Notes: a model not told the origin generated them from the sequence alone. Shown: positions 1 through 6,567, counted from the first letter of the stretch. The stretch: DNA of 7,244 nucleotides from Syntrophobacterales bacterium (GCA_020052215.1 JAGVPN010000153.1:1-7244), one strand, 5' to 3'. Program-made: numbers and translations.

Positions 1-24
1 AGTTGCAATCAAAAGGTAATTATT

Positions 25-77
25 GGTAGCCGCAGGCTTTAGCCTGCGCCTGCACAGGCTGGAAAGCCTGTGCTACC
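25..77. repeat. REP-like twin-hairpin palindrome
   Basis: An outer inverted repeat, GGTAGC (25-30) with GCTACC (72-77), encloses two adjacent hairpins. The first is CGCAGGCT / AGCCTGCG (31-38 and 41-48, 2-base loop). The second is GCACAGGCT / AGCCTGTGC (52-60 and 65-73, GGAA loop). The 22-base second hairpin recurs exactly at 6639-6660. A GTAG tetranucleotide lies at the 5' foot of the structure (26-29), as in REP elements moved by REP-associated tyrosine transposases. No transposase gene is visible here, so the element would be non-autonomous. An open frame across this region (23-379) gives the low-complexity peptide typical of translated REP sequence and is not a gene. Confidence 0.8.
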
Positions 78-382
78 ATTTGAGTGCGAAGTGGTATTAT
101 TGGTATCACACTATCTTTTTTGGCCCATACCCCCTTTATTGTCCAATCATTGGCTGGAAATTAAGGGAAAAAGAACCTGATAATCAGGGTTGCCCCGATT
201 GCTGCAAAACCCTCTCTCCAGTAAAAATATCCTCAAATCTTCAAGTCTGCCTGGTTTCCGGGTCAGGCTTGGCGGTCATTGCATCTGAGCCGAGCTGGTC
301 TTGCTGTCCGGTTCTCCAGGAACCAGCCAAGTTCCGAATAGTTCGACGCGTGGTTCAATCTCATAATTGCAAGGACTGATAT
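78..382. other. Non-coding upstream region, no identifiable element
   Basis: About 300 bases between the REP-like element and the first gene. It is more AT-rich than the genes. I find no RNA gene, riboswitch or clear sigma-70 promoter in it. One short hairpin, GGTTC / GAACC (310-314 and 320-324), lies about 60 bases before the first start codon, and its significance is unknown. The promoter of the downstream gene cluster presumably lies here, but I cannot place it. Confidence 0.4.
371..375 (+). promoter_or_regulatory. Ribosome binding site supporting a TTG start
   Basis: AAGGA, seven bases before the TTG codon at 383, is the only Shine-Dalgarno-like sequence placed to start the long frame that follows. 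The next in-frame ATG is at residue 48, after the conserved N-terminal part of the domain has begun, so TTG is the preferred start. Confidence 0.6.
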
Positions 383-1897
383 TTGGCCTCCAAAGATTTT
401 TCCGTCAGGGTCGGCCAGGAAGAAATCGGCCGGATCTTCAACCTGAAAGAGAACCTGGACCTCAAGGATCTCCTGGTAACCTACGCGCCGCATTACCAGC
501 AGTTGGGCTGGGTCCTGGTGGGGATGAAGTCGCCGGAAGGCACCCCCCTGGAATTTGACCTCAGCCAGCCGGCGGAGCTGTGGTCCCAGCAGCTCTCCGA
601 GATGGGGGCGGATCAGGGCCAGATCAATATCGGCATCCGCACGGGCAAGGCCTCCAAGCTGCTGGTGCTGGAAGTGAACCGCGGAGAAGGGGCCCTCTCT
701 TTGGACCAATGTGGAGAATGGCGCGCCGATTGCGTCGCTGAAATGGGCGGGTGCCGGGAGCAGCACTACTATGCTTTGCCCCTCGAGGCGAAAACTCCGC
801 CTTCTTTCTTTCTGGCCCCGCAGGTGCTGATCTATGGCGAGGGGGGTCTGGTGCTGGCGCCGCCCTCCCTGGAGCCCCAGGGCCGGGAACCCTGGCGCTG
901 GGTCCGGCCGCCCTGGGAAGCGCCGCCCCTGCCACCCAAACCGGCAGTCTGGCAATTTATCAAAGAGTATATCCCTGACGCCATGGCGAAACCCGAGGTG
1001 CAGTCCTGGACGGAAATTTACCGGATCATCGCCCCTCACGGTTGCATGTTGAAAGCCCTGCTGGTGCCCCCCGCCTCTCAGGATGAGTATTATCAAGGGA
1101 TTATCAACACTGCCCTGGGGCTGGGGTTCAGAGATCCGGCGTTGCTGTTCTCCCTGTTGTGGCACGCCCCCCACGGGGAGGCCCGCCAAAACCCGGAAAA
1201 GCGCGACTATCTCCAAGCATTGGCCGCCAAGGCCCGGAACCGGCAGGAAGGCGGGGCCTCGGGTCCGGGGTTGCCGGCCAGGATAGACGGGGGGGCCTGG
1301 CCGGAAAAACCAGCCGGCTGCCTTTCGACCGCCGCCCCGGCCCCCCAGGATGTCCTGGATATGCTTTCCGGTTCCGTCCCGACCGATCCGGGACAAAGGG
1401 AGAAAGGGGCTGCATCTTCCCCGCAGTTTGACCAATCGGTTTCGGGGCAGTACTTTCAGTTGCTGGCCGGGTTGGGGGAAAAGGTCATCATGGAGAGCTG
1501 CCGGCATGAAGCGATGCAGACGGGTGGACGCCACCCTGCCGGGGAAATTGACAACCTGGTATCCCAGTGGGAACATCATTTCGCCGGCTCCTCCCCCAAC
1601 CCCCCTGAGCCGGGGCACAAGCCCACGGGAACCACCATGGAATTAAATTGGGATGGTCTAGTTGGCCAAAATAGCAACAAAAACCGGCAAATCCAGAAAA
1701 TCCAGGCGGCAGCCGGAGATTTCCTGAATCAGAACCCCGACCTGGCCGTTGACCGGCACAAAGTCCAGATGGTGGTCTTCTGTCTGAAGAACTATATCAG
1801 CCTCAACCCCGAAAACGCCGCCCTCCCCTTCCGCGAAAAGTTGGACCGGGCCGGCACTATGGCCCGGGAGTTTTTCCGGATACGGGGTGAGGCGTGA
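383..1897 (+). CDS. Prim-pol-like domain protein, probably catalytically inactive
   Basis: A 504-aa protein. Residues about 27-175 follow the layout of the bifunctional DNA primase/polymerase N-terminal (prim-pol) domain: YAPHYQQLGW (34-43), NIGIRTGKAS (82-91), a hydrophobic strand LLVLEVN (93-99), His128 in QHYYAL, GEGGLVLAPPS (152-162) and a closing WRW (171-173). In active members the strand reads LDVD and an aspartate precedes the RGDGG segment. Here those three metal-binding acids align with Glu97, Asn99 and Leu149, and the usual Arg is Tyr151. The fold therefore looks kept and catalysis lost. Residues 190-285 are helical and could be a remnant of a primase C-terminal domain. Residues 288-425 are a Pro/Gly-rich linker, and 430-504 form a helical tail with no family I recognise. 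The gene is first in a five-gene same-strand run, 113 bases before the PilZ gene. I am confident of the frame and fairly confident of the fold; the role is unknown (nucleotide or nucleic-acid binding is inference). Confidence 0.75.
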   Translation: MASKDFSVRVGQEEIGRIFNLKENLDLKDLLVTYAPHYQQLGWVLVGMKSPEGTPLEFDLSQPAELWSQQLSEMGADQGQINIGIRTGKASKLLVLEVNRGEGALSLDQCGEWRADCVAEMGGCREQHYYALPLEAKTPPSFFLAPQVLIYGEGGLVLAPPSLEPQGREPWRWVRPPWEAPPLPPKPAVWQFIKEYIPDAMAKPEVQSWTEIYRIIAPHGCMLKALLVPPASQDEYYQGIINTALGLGFRDPALLFSLLWHAPHGEARQNPEKRDYLQALAAKARNRQEGGASGPGLPARIDGGAWPEKPAGCLSTAAPAPQDVLDMLSGSVPTDPGQREKGAASSPQFDQSVSGQYFQLLAGLGEKVIMESCRHEAMQTGGRHPAGEIDNLVSQWEHHFAGSSPNPPEPGHKPTGTTMELNWDGLVGQNSNKNRQIQKIQAAAGDFLNQNPDLAVDRHKVQMVVFCLKNYISLNPENAALPFREKLDRAGTMAREFFRIRGEA

Positions 1898-1943
1898 TGG
1901 GGTGCGCATCGAGGGCCGGTGGTGGGGCTGGCGGGCAAATTCC

Positions 1944-1961
1944 AGGGGGTTAGTCCCCTTT
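1944..1961 (+). terminator. Weak hairpin with short T run (doubtful terminator)
   Basis: AGGGG (1944-1948) can pair with CCCCT (1955-1959) across a 6-base loop and is followed by TT, then CC. The 5-bp stem and near-absent T tract make efficient termination unlikely. At most it would attenuate transcription between the first gene and the PilZ gene. Confidence 0.2.
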
Positions 1962-2010
1962 CCTGTGACGTTCAAGCGCCGGCGGCAATACCGGCATAAA
2001 GGAGGCAGGC

Positions 2011-2637
2011 ATGACTTCGGGTCTTTTTAAACCGGAGGAGAAAACCACTGGATATCCTTCTCTCAGGTTAGAGGTTGCCGGCCCGAAGGAACCAACCCCT
2101 CTCCTCCTGCCCGTGCTTATCCAGAACTTGTCCATGGGAGGGGTTACCCTGGCGATGACTAACCCCTGGGTCATAGCCGACTGGGATCGCTACCGCGGGG
2201 AAGATTGCATCCTCCGGGTGGAAGGCCCTGGGGTCCAGGACCTTATCAATATCAAAGCGAAAATCGCCTGGACCAAGTTAGGCGGCATAGGTCAGCCGCC
2301 CTTGTCTCTGGGATTGCAAATGGTTAAGCCGCCCGGCGAGGCCCTCAGACGGTTGAACAATCTCCTTGCCCACACCTCTCAAGATATCAAGGGGCTGTGG
2401 GACAGATATGACCAGGTCCTGGAAACTCCGCGCCAATCGCCGCTGATCCACCACTGCCACATCGCCGGGCTGGCGTTGTTGGCGGCAGGGTTGGCCCTCC
2501 AGTTTGCCGGCTCCCCCGCTTACATGATGGGCGGCTGGGCCCTCTGGTTGCTTGGCAGCCTGGGGATTGCCGGGAAGATTATCTGGTCTCTTTGGGAAAA
2601 ACGGGCTTCCGGTGACCAAATTGGCAAAACCCTTTGA
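2011..2637 (+). CDS. PilZ domain protein with C-terminal membrane hairpin
   Basis: A 208-aa protein with a strong Shine-Dalgarno, AAAGGAGG (1998-2005), five bases before the ATG. Residues about 15-120 look like a PilZ domain, a beta-barrel that commonly binds cyclic-di-GMP. NLSMGG (39-44) matches the (D/N)xSxxG motif; KIAWTKL (84-90) and LSLGLQMVKP (98-107) fit the later strands; LRRLNNLL (112-119) fits the closing helix. The N-terminal RxxxR loop needed for canonical c-di-GMP binding is not evident (only Arg19 in SLRLEV), so ligand binding is uncertain. Two hydrophobic stretches (about 150-167 and 171-193) form a likely transmembrane hairpin that would leave the PilZ domain in the cytoplasm. 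The gene ends 19 bases before the MinD-like ATPase start, so the two are probably co-translated. I infer a membrane-anchored adaptor role for the cluster. Confidence 0.8.
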   Translation: MTSGLFKPEEKTTGYPSLRLEVAGPKEPTPLLLPVLIQNLSMGGVTLAMTNPWVIADWDRYRGEDCILRVEGPGVQDLINIKAKIAWTKLGGIGQPPLSLGLQMVKPPGEALRRLNNLLAHTSQDIKGLWDRYDQVLETPRQSPLIHHCHIAGLALLAAGLALQFAGSPAYMMGGWALWLLGSLGIAGKIIWSLWEKRASGDQIGKTL

Positions 2638-2644
2638 TGGTTAT

Positions 2645-2648
2645 GGAG
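2645..2648 (+). promoter_or_regulatory. Ribosome binding site setting the ATPase start
   Basis: GGAG, eight bases before the ATG at 2657, decides this start over the in-frame ATG at 2552. The 2552 start would overlap the PilZ gene by 86 bases and add 35 residues of out-of-family sequence before the P-loop. Confidence 0.6.
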
Positions 2649-2656
2649 AATCGGTC

Positions 2657-3664
2657 ATGCCGACGAGTTTAAGCAGGCTTAAGCTGTGGAGTATTGGCGG
2701 CGGCAAGGGGGGTATCGGTAAGAGCCTGGTCACTTTAGGATTGGGCATCGCCCTGGCCCGCTTGGGCAAGAAGGTCATCCTCATCGACGGCGACCTGGGC
2801 GGCGCCAATCTGCATACCTTGATGGGGGTCCGTTACCCTCATGTCACCCTGGAGCATTTCCTGACCAAGAAAGTGACCCGGTTGGAAGATACCGTCATTG
2901 AAACCGCGGTTGAGGGTATCGGCCTCATCTGCGGGGCCGACGATCTGATGGGGGCGGCCAACCCCACTTTCGCTCAAAAAATCAGGCTGTTGCATCAGAT
3001 CGAAGAACTGCCGGCCCAGTATGTGCTGTTTGACCAGGGGGCGGGCACCTCCTTCAATACCTTGGATTTCTTCAACTTTTCCGGGGGAAAAATTGCCCTG
3101 TTCACCTCCCAGACCACCTCCCTCCAGAATGCCTATGGCTTCATCAAGAGCGCCCTGTACCGCAAGTTATCCCGGGATTTCGCCAAGGATATCGAAATCC
3201 TCGAGCTCTTATACCGTGGAGGCGAAGCCGAAAATGTGAATCACTGCGCCACCATTCAGGATCTGCTGGACCATTTTAAGGATATCAACCCGGAAAAACA
3301 TGCCCGGTTGACCTCTGCTTTGCGGGATTTTCATCTCTTTCTGGTGGTCAATATGGTCAAAAATAATGCCGACCTGAAGGCCCCGGAAATTATCCGCTCG
3401 GTGTGCCGGGATTTCCTGAATATCCAACCTGACATTATGGGGCAAGTCCTCTTTGATTCCGGGGTGGAGGCAGCCATCAGTCGAATGGTGCCTTTCCCCC
3501 TGCACCAGAAGAAGAGCAAAGCCATGGTGGGATTAAACCAGATCGCCTTGCAGCTCGTCAGGCAATCCAGGCTGCCCCGGGGAGGCTGGAGTGGGGTCCA
3601 GGAGGCGGTGGAAGAAGAAGCCTTGCCGCTGGACGCGATCATTACCCACCCTTCCACTTCATGA
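2657..3664 (+). CDS. FlhG/MinD-type ParA-superfamily ATPase
   Basis: A 335-aa P-loop ATPase of the SIMIBI ParA/MinD group. The deviant Walker A motif is GGGKGGIGKS (14-23), with signature Lys17 and P-loop Lys22. Next come IDGDLGGANLHTLMG (43-57), the switch segment seen in FlhG/MinD2 proteins, then VLFDQGAGTS (123-132) containing the Walker B/switch II aspartate Asp126, and FTSQTTSLQNAYGFIK (149-164). Such proteins dimerise on ATP and set the number or position of flagella, pili, division sites or plasmids. No C-terminal amphipathic membrane-targeting helix is obvious, unlike MinD. The only neighbour with membrane helices upstream is the PilZ protein 19 bases away, and an Flp pilin gene follows after 115 bases. 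This suggests a TadZ/CpaE-like positioning role, but the ATPase motifs are intact and sequence style is closer to FlhG than to TadZ. Family call firm; target inferred. Confidence 0.88.
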   Translation: MPTSLSRLKLWSIGGGKGGIGKSLVTLGLGIALARLGKKVILIDGDLGGANLHTLMGVRYPHVTLEHFLTKKVTRLEDTVIETAVEGIGLICGADDLMGAANPTFAQKIRLLHQIEELPAQYVLFDQGAGTSFNTLDFFNFSGGKIALFTSQTTSLQNAYGFIKSALYRKLSRDFAKDIEILELLYRGGEAENVNHCATIQDLLDHFKDINPEKHARLTSALRDFHLFLVVNMVKNNADLKAPEIIRSVCRDFLNIQPDIMGQVLFDSGVEAAISRMVPFPLHQKKSKAMVGLNQIALQLVRQSRLPRGGWSGVQEAVEEEALPLDAIITHPSTS

Positions 3665-3756
3665 TCTGGAGACCCAGGGGGCTGAAGAAAGTTCGAGTCT
3701 AACCATGGCCGCCAAGCCCGGAGTCAAACCAAAACCGATAGGAATTAGTCGATTTA

Positions 3757-3771
3757 CCCCTTGCGGGGAAG
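3757..3771 (+). promoter_or_regulatory. Pilin ribosome binding site inside a small hairpin
   Basis: CCCC (3757-3760) can pair with GGGG (3765-3768) across a TTGC loop. The GGGGAAG that would serve as Shine-Dalgarno for the pilin ATG at 3780 forms part of this stem. The structure could limit pilin translation, though a 4-bp stem is weak and may be chance. Confidence 0.3.
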
Positions 3772-3779
3772 AAACCGTC

Positions 3780-3929
3780 ATGGACCTGATCATCAAGTTT
3801 GCCGAAGATGAGTCCGGCGCACCCGCAGTGGAGTATGCCTTCCTGTTGGCGTTCATAGCCGTGGCCATCGCCGCCAGTGTCGTTACTTTTGGCGCCGCCG
3901 TCGCTGGGCTCTTTGAAGTGAATTTTTGA
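3780..3929 (+). CDS. Flp/type IVb prepilin
   Basis: A 49-aa prepilin. The short leader MDLIIKFAEDESG (1-13) is followed by APAVEYAFLLAF. Cleavage after Gly13 would place Glu at +5 and Tyr at +6 of the mature protein, as in Flp pilins processed by a TadV-type prepilin peptidase. The remaining 36 residues are mostly one hydrophobic helix (about 19-46) ending in GLFEVNF, close to the usual Flp pattern and length. An in-frame ATG at 3705 would add 25 residues with no leader character, so 3780 is preferred. The gene lies 115 bases after the MinD-like ATPase and 54 before the AAA+ ATPase. No Tad ATPase, secretin, platform protein or peptidase is in the window, so assembly would depend on genes elsewhere. 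Confidence 0.85.
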   Translation: MDLIIKFAEDESGAPAVEYAFLLAFIAVAIAASVVTFGAAVAGLFEVNF

Positions 3930-3983
3930 TCAATTCAGACTGAAACAGCCTGCCTGGATGACCATAGTTGAGGTGCGAACGGC

Positions 3984-5450
3984 ATGAACCTGGCGCAGCG
4001 TCTAGTTAAAACTGGAGTCCTGGAGCAAGAACAGCTAGCTCCGGCCCTGTTCCGGCAGAAAAGATCCCGGGGTTACCTGGCCCAACACCTCCTAGATCTC
4101 GACCTGGTGGAACCCGAGGTGTTGGCCCAGTTTGTCTACGACCATCCCCCCATACCGGAGACTTTTGAGGATCTGGGCCTGCCCAAGAGTCTGCTGATCC
4201 AACTCCTGCTCAAGCATTCCTTCTTCCGGGATGCCATCTCCTCCCAGGAGTTGGCTCACGAGATAAAAATATCTCGGCGCCTGGTGGACAAGCTTTTAGC
4301 CTATCTACAGGGCCAGGGGTATATGCAGGTCAAAGCCCGGGATGCCCTGAGCCAACTATCCCATCTATCTATTAATCTCAGCTATTCCTTGACCGATGCC
4401 GGGAAAATCTTTGCCGAGCAGTGCCTGGAATCAAACCGGTATGTGGGGCCGGCCCCGGTACCCCTGGAGGATTACTGGGATTGGGTGGAGGCCCAAGCAA
4501 TCCATCAAATCAAGGTGGAGAAGGCCCGCCTCACGGAAGTGTTCGCCGATTATGTCGTGCCGGATGATCTCATCACGAAACTCGGTCCGGCTATCAACAG
4601 CGCCCGGTCTATTTTTCTTTTCGGACCGTCGGGCAACGGCAAAACCATGATCGCCAATTGCCTCGGCCATGCCTATCAGGATGCGGTCTATGTCCCCTAT
4701 GCCCTGTTTGTCTATGGCCAGATTATCCGCCTGTACGATGAACTCAATCACCAGCCCATCCCCCCAACCCCGGAGACCCAGGATCACGACCGACGCTGGG
4801 TGTTGTGCCAGCGGCCCATCGTCATCGCCGGGGGCGAGATGACCGAAGATGCCCTGGAACTGAGGTTCAATCCTCATCTGAAGTATTACGAGGCGCCCCA
4901 CCAGATGCGGGCCAATAACGGCGTGTTCATCATCGACGATTTCGGGCGACAGAAGATTACCCCCCGGGAACTGCTCAACCGCTGGATTTATCCCCTGGAA
5001 ACCCGGCAAGACTTCTGTTGCCTCCACACCGGCCAGCAGTTCGCCGTGCCTTTCGACCAGCTCATCATTTTTTCCACCAACCTGAACCCATACAGTCTGG
5101 CGGATGAGGCCTTCCTCAGACGTATCCGCCATAAGATATTTATCGGCTATGTCTCCCCGGATCATTATCTGGAGATCTTCCGGCGCGTCTGCGCCGGGCA
5201 TCAAATCGACTTTGATGAGGCAGCCGTCCGGGACATAATGGCCCGTTATTATGTCACTTCTTCCCGGCCATTCTGCGCCAGCCACCCCCGGGACCTCATC
5301 GAAAACCTGATTGACCGGGCCCGATTCCTGGACCAGCCGCCCCAACTCACCTCCCAAGAACTGGATTTCGTCTGCCAGACCTATTTTATCAAACCCCTGG
5401 GCGTCACCGACTACGACGCCGTCGGCGACCAGGCCAAGGCCATGGTTTGA
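3984..5450 (+). CDS. AAA+ ATPase with GspE_N-like and winged-helix N-terminus
   Basis: A 488-aa protein with GAGG (3970-3973) ten bases before the ATG. Residues 1-52 resemble the GspE_N/MshEN module of type II secretion/type IV pilus ATPases, with a repeated L-x3-L spacing, LAQRLVKTGVLEQEQLAPAL then YLAQHLLDLDLVEPEVL, but the RLG-type residues are changed. Residues about 62-150 look like a winged helix (ELAHEIKISRRLVDKLLAYL, then YSLTDAGKIF), followed by a conserved-looking YVGPAPVPLEDY (153-164). The AAA+ core has Walker A GPSGNGKT (214-221), Walker B VFIIDDFGRQ (314-323), sensor 1 FSTNLNP (363-369), an arginine-rich DEAFLRRIR (374-382) and HPRDL (434-438) near the C-terminal lid. From memory, this core matches a widespread family usually annotated only as AAA family ATPase, without an established role. 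It follows the Flp pilin by 54 bases, so I infer a remodelling or chaperone role in the same process. Confidence 0.82.
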   Translation: MNLAQRLVKTGVLEQEQLAPALFRQKRSRGYLAQHLLDLDLVEPEVLAQFVYDHPPIPETFEDLGLPKSLLIQLLLKHSFFRDAISSQELAHEIKISRRLVDKLLAYLQGQGYMQVKARDALSQLSHLSINLSYSLTDAGKIFAEQCLESNRYVGPAPVPLEDYWDWVEAQAIHQIKVEKARLTEVFADYVVPDDLITKLGPAINSARSIFLFGPSGNGKTMIANCLGHAYQDAVYVPYALFVYGQIIRLYDELNHQPIPPTPETQDHDRRWVLCQRPIVIAGGEMTEDALELRFNPHLKYYEAPHQMRANNGVFIIDDFGRQKITPRELLNRWIYPLETRQDFCCLHTGQQFAVPFDQLIIFSTNLNPYSLADEAFLRRIRHKIFIGYVSPDHYLEIFRRVCAGHQIDFDEAAVRDIMARYYVTSSRPFCASHPRDLIENLIDRARFLDQPPQLTSQELDFVCQTYFIKPLGVTDYDAVGDQAKAMV

Positions 5451-5558
5451 TACCGAGTATATCCCGCGCGGCAATCGTCAAAACCTCGGACCCACCCCAA
5501 AGGTCGGCACTTCCAGCAATCAGCCCCATCCCCGCCTAGCCAGCTTCCCACCGCGTTT

Positions 5559-5588
5559 TTGTTTCCCGCCAGCTGAAATCCTGATAAA
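5559..5588 (+). promoter_or_regulatory. Tentative sigma-70 promoter before the BI-1 gene
   Basis: TTGTTT (5559-5564) and GATAAA (5583-5588) are 18 bases apart, about 50 bases before the start codon. Each matches its consensus only partly. The 184-base gap after the AAA+ gene makes a separate promoter reasonable, but this placement is weak. Confidence 0.2.
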
Positions 5589-5634
5589 CTGGAGTTCATC
5601 AAATGAGGTCATCAAAGATGTTGGGAGGAAAGCT

Positions 5635-6366
5635 ATGAGGACCGGCAACCCAGCTCTCGGCGACAATACCTTCACCGCGGTGGGGCGTGTCGCCCGGGCC
5701 GACGAGGCCATGACTATCCAGGGGACCGCCAACAAGGCAATCTTGCTGCTGCTGTGCGTCCTGGTGACCGCCTCCTGGATTTGGAGCATGAAACCCCAGG
5801 AAGTAACTCCCTGGGTGGCGGTGGGGGCCATCGCCGGCTTCATCGTGGCCCTGGTCACCATCTTCAAACAGACCTGGGCGCCCGTCACCGCGCCCCTGTA
5901 CGCCCTCCTGGAAGGGTTGGTCATCGGCGGCGTCTCTACTCTATTCGAGGCCCAATTCCCCGGCATCGTCATCCAGGCCGCGGGCTTGACCTTAGGCACC
6001 TGCCTGGCCCTGCTGCTGGCGTATAAATCCCGGCTGATCCGGGCCACCGAAAACTTTAAACTGGGCGTGGTGGCGGCCACCGGCGGCATCGCCCTGTTCT
6101 ATCTCATTACCTTGGTTGTGGGCTTTTTCGGCGTCCAGATGCCCCTCATGTATGGCAACAGTTGGGCGAGTATCGGCTTCAGCCTGTTCGTGGTGGTCAT
6201 TGCGGCCCTGAACCTGGTCCTGGACTTCGATTTTATCGAGCAGGGAGCCGCCCAGGGCGCCCCCAAATACATGGAGTGGTATGGGGCCTTCGGCCTCATG
6301 GTCACCCTGATCTGGCTCTATCTCGAGATGCTCCGGCTGCTGGCCAAGCTGAGAAGCCGGGATTAA
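5635..6366 (+). CDS. Bax inhibitor-1/YccA family membrane protein
   Basis: A 243-aa integral membrane protein with a clear Shine-Dalgarno, GGGAGG (5623-5628), six bases before the ATG. The upstream part of this frame (from 5311) overlaps the AAA+ gene and has no family character. A soluble N-terminus of about 33 residues, with the NPALGD and FTAVG segments common in bacterial members, is followed by roughly seven hydrophobic helices (about 34-50, 58-77, 83-104, 109-129, 143-166, 177-196, 214-237). LNLVLDFDFIEQG (192-204) is the family hallmark near helix six; its aspartates Asp197 and Asp199 correspond to the acidic pair implicated in pH-gated calcium leak in the related YetJ. The physiological role in bacteria is unclear. 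A 184-base gap from the AAA+ gene and its different theme suggest an independent housekeeping unit. The gene ends just before the repeat mosaic. Confidence 0.88.
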   Translation: MRTGNPALGDNTFTAVGRVARADEAMTIQGTANKAILLLLCVLVTASWIWSMKPQEVTPWVAVGAIAGFIVALVTIFKQTWAPVTAPLYALLEGLVIGGVSTLFEAQFPGIVIQAAGLTLGTCLALLLAYKSRLIRATENFKLGVVAATGGIALFYLITLVVGFFGVQMPLMYGNSWASIGFSLFVVVIAALNLVLDFDFIEQGAAQGAPKYMEWYGAFGLMVTLIWLYLEMLRLLAKLRSRD

Positions 6367-6398
6367 GGGGAACTGGCGCCGCCACGGGTCCTGGCCGG

Positions 6399-6449
6399 GG
6401 CTCAGGGCGGTCCCGCCTGAGCCTTCGGCTCACCCGCAAATCATGAAAA
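6399..6449. repeat. Overlapping hairpins and first partial spacer repeat
   Basis: GGCTCAGG (6399-6406) can pair with CCTGAGCC (6416-6423), and TGAGCC (6418-6423) can alternatively pair with GGCTCA (6427-6432) around a TTC loop, so two mutually exclusive stems share one arm. The sequence continues as CACCCGCAAATCATGAAAA, the right half of the spacer repeat found again near 6603 and 6709. It lies about 30 bases after the BI-1 stop codon and could act in transcript 3' end formation, but it lacks a T tract. Confidence 0.6.
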
Positions 6450-6455
6450 CCTGTT

Positions 6456-6483
6456 GTAGGGGCGGTGAGCGTACCGCCCCTAC
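6456..6483. repeat. REP-like palindrome
   Basis: A perfect inverted repeat with 11-base arms, GTAGGGGCGGT and ACCGCCCCTAC, and a 6-base loop (GAGCGT). The 5' GTAG foot is shared with the palindromes at 6506 and 6734. Confidence 0.85.
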
Positions 6484-6505
6484 GGGAACTTCTCGAAGCA
6501 GGGAT

Positions 6506-6564
6506 GTAGGGCGGGCACTGCCCGCCGATTCCGCTGATTAATTGGTGCGTAGGACGCACCCTAC
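6506..6564. repeat. REP-like twin-hairpin palindrome
   Basis: The outer arms GTAGGG (6506-6511) and CCCTAC (6559-6564) enclose two hairpins: GGCGGGC / GCCCGCC (6510-6526, ACT loop) and GGTGCGT / ACGCACC (6544-6560, AGG loop), separated by 17 AT-richer bases. This is the same plan as 25-77 and 6760-6813, with different arm sequences. Confidence 0.8.
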
Positions 6565-6567
6565 GAA

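Noticed and set aside
269..284. Sigma-54 style promoter TTGGCGGTCATTGCAT
   Set aside because: The GG and GC elements are 8 bases apart rather than the 10 required, so it is unlikely to function.
23..379. 118-codon + strand frame before the first gene
   Set aside because: It starts inside the REP-like element, shows no domain, has no ribosome site, and its composition fits translated intergenic DNA.
263..1618. 451-codon open frame on the minus strand opposite the prim-pol-like gene
   Set aside because: The predicted protein is Arg/Pro/Gly-rich with no family motifs, as expected for an antisense shadow in GC-rich DNA. The + strand frame has recognisable domain motifs and a ribosome site.
2552..2656. 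Upstream ATG start for the MinD-like ATPase
   Set aside because: It would overlap the PilZ gene by 86 bases and add 35 residues outside the family; the ATG at 2657 has a good ribosome site.
3705..3779. Longer start for the pilin
   Set aside because: It would put 25 hydrophilic residues before the short leader; Flp prepilins normally have leaders of about 10-25 residues, as obtained from 3780.
4431..5474. 347-codon minus-strand frame opposite the AAA+ gene
   Set aside because: The + strand frame has complete AAA+ motifs; the antisense product shows none and is a coding shadow.
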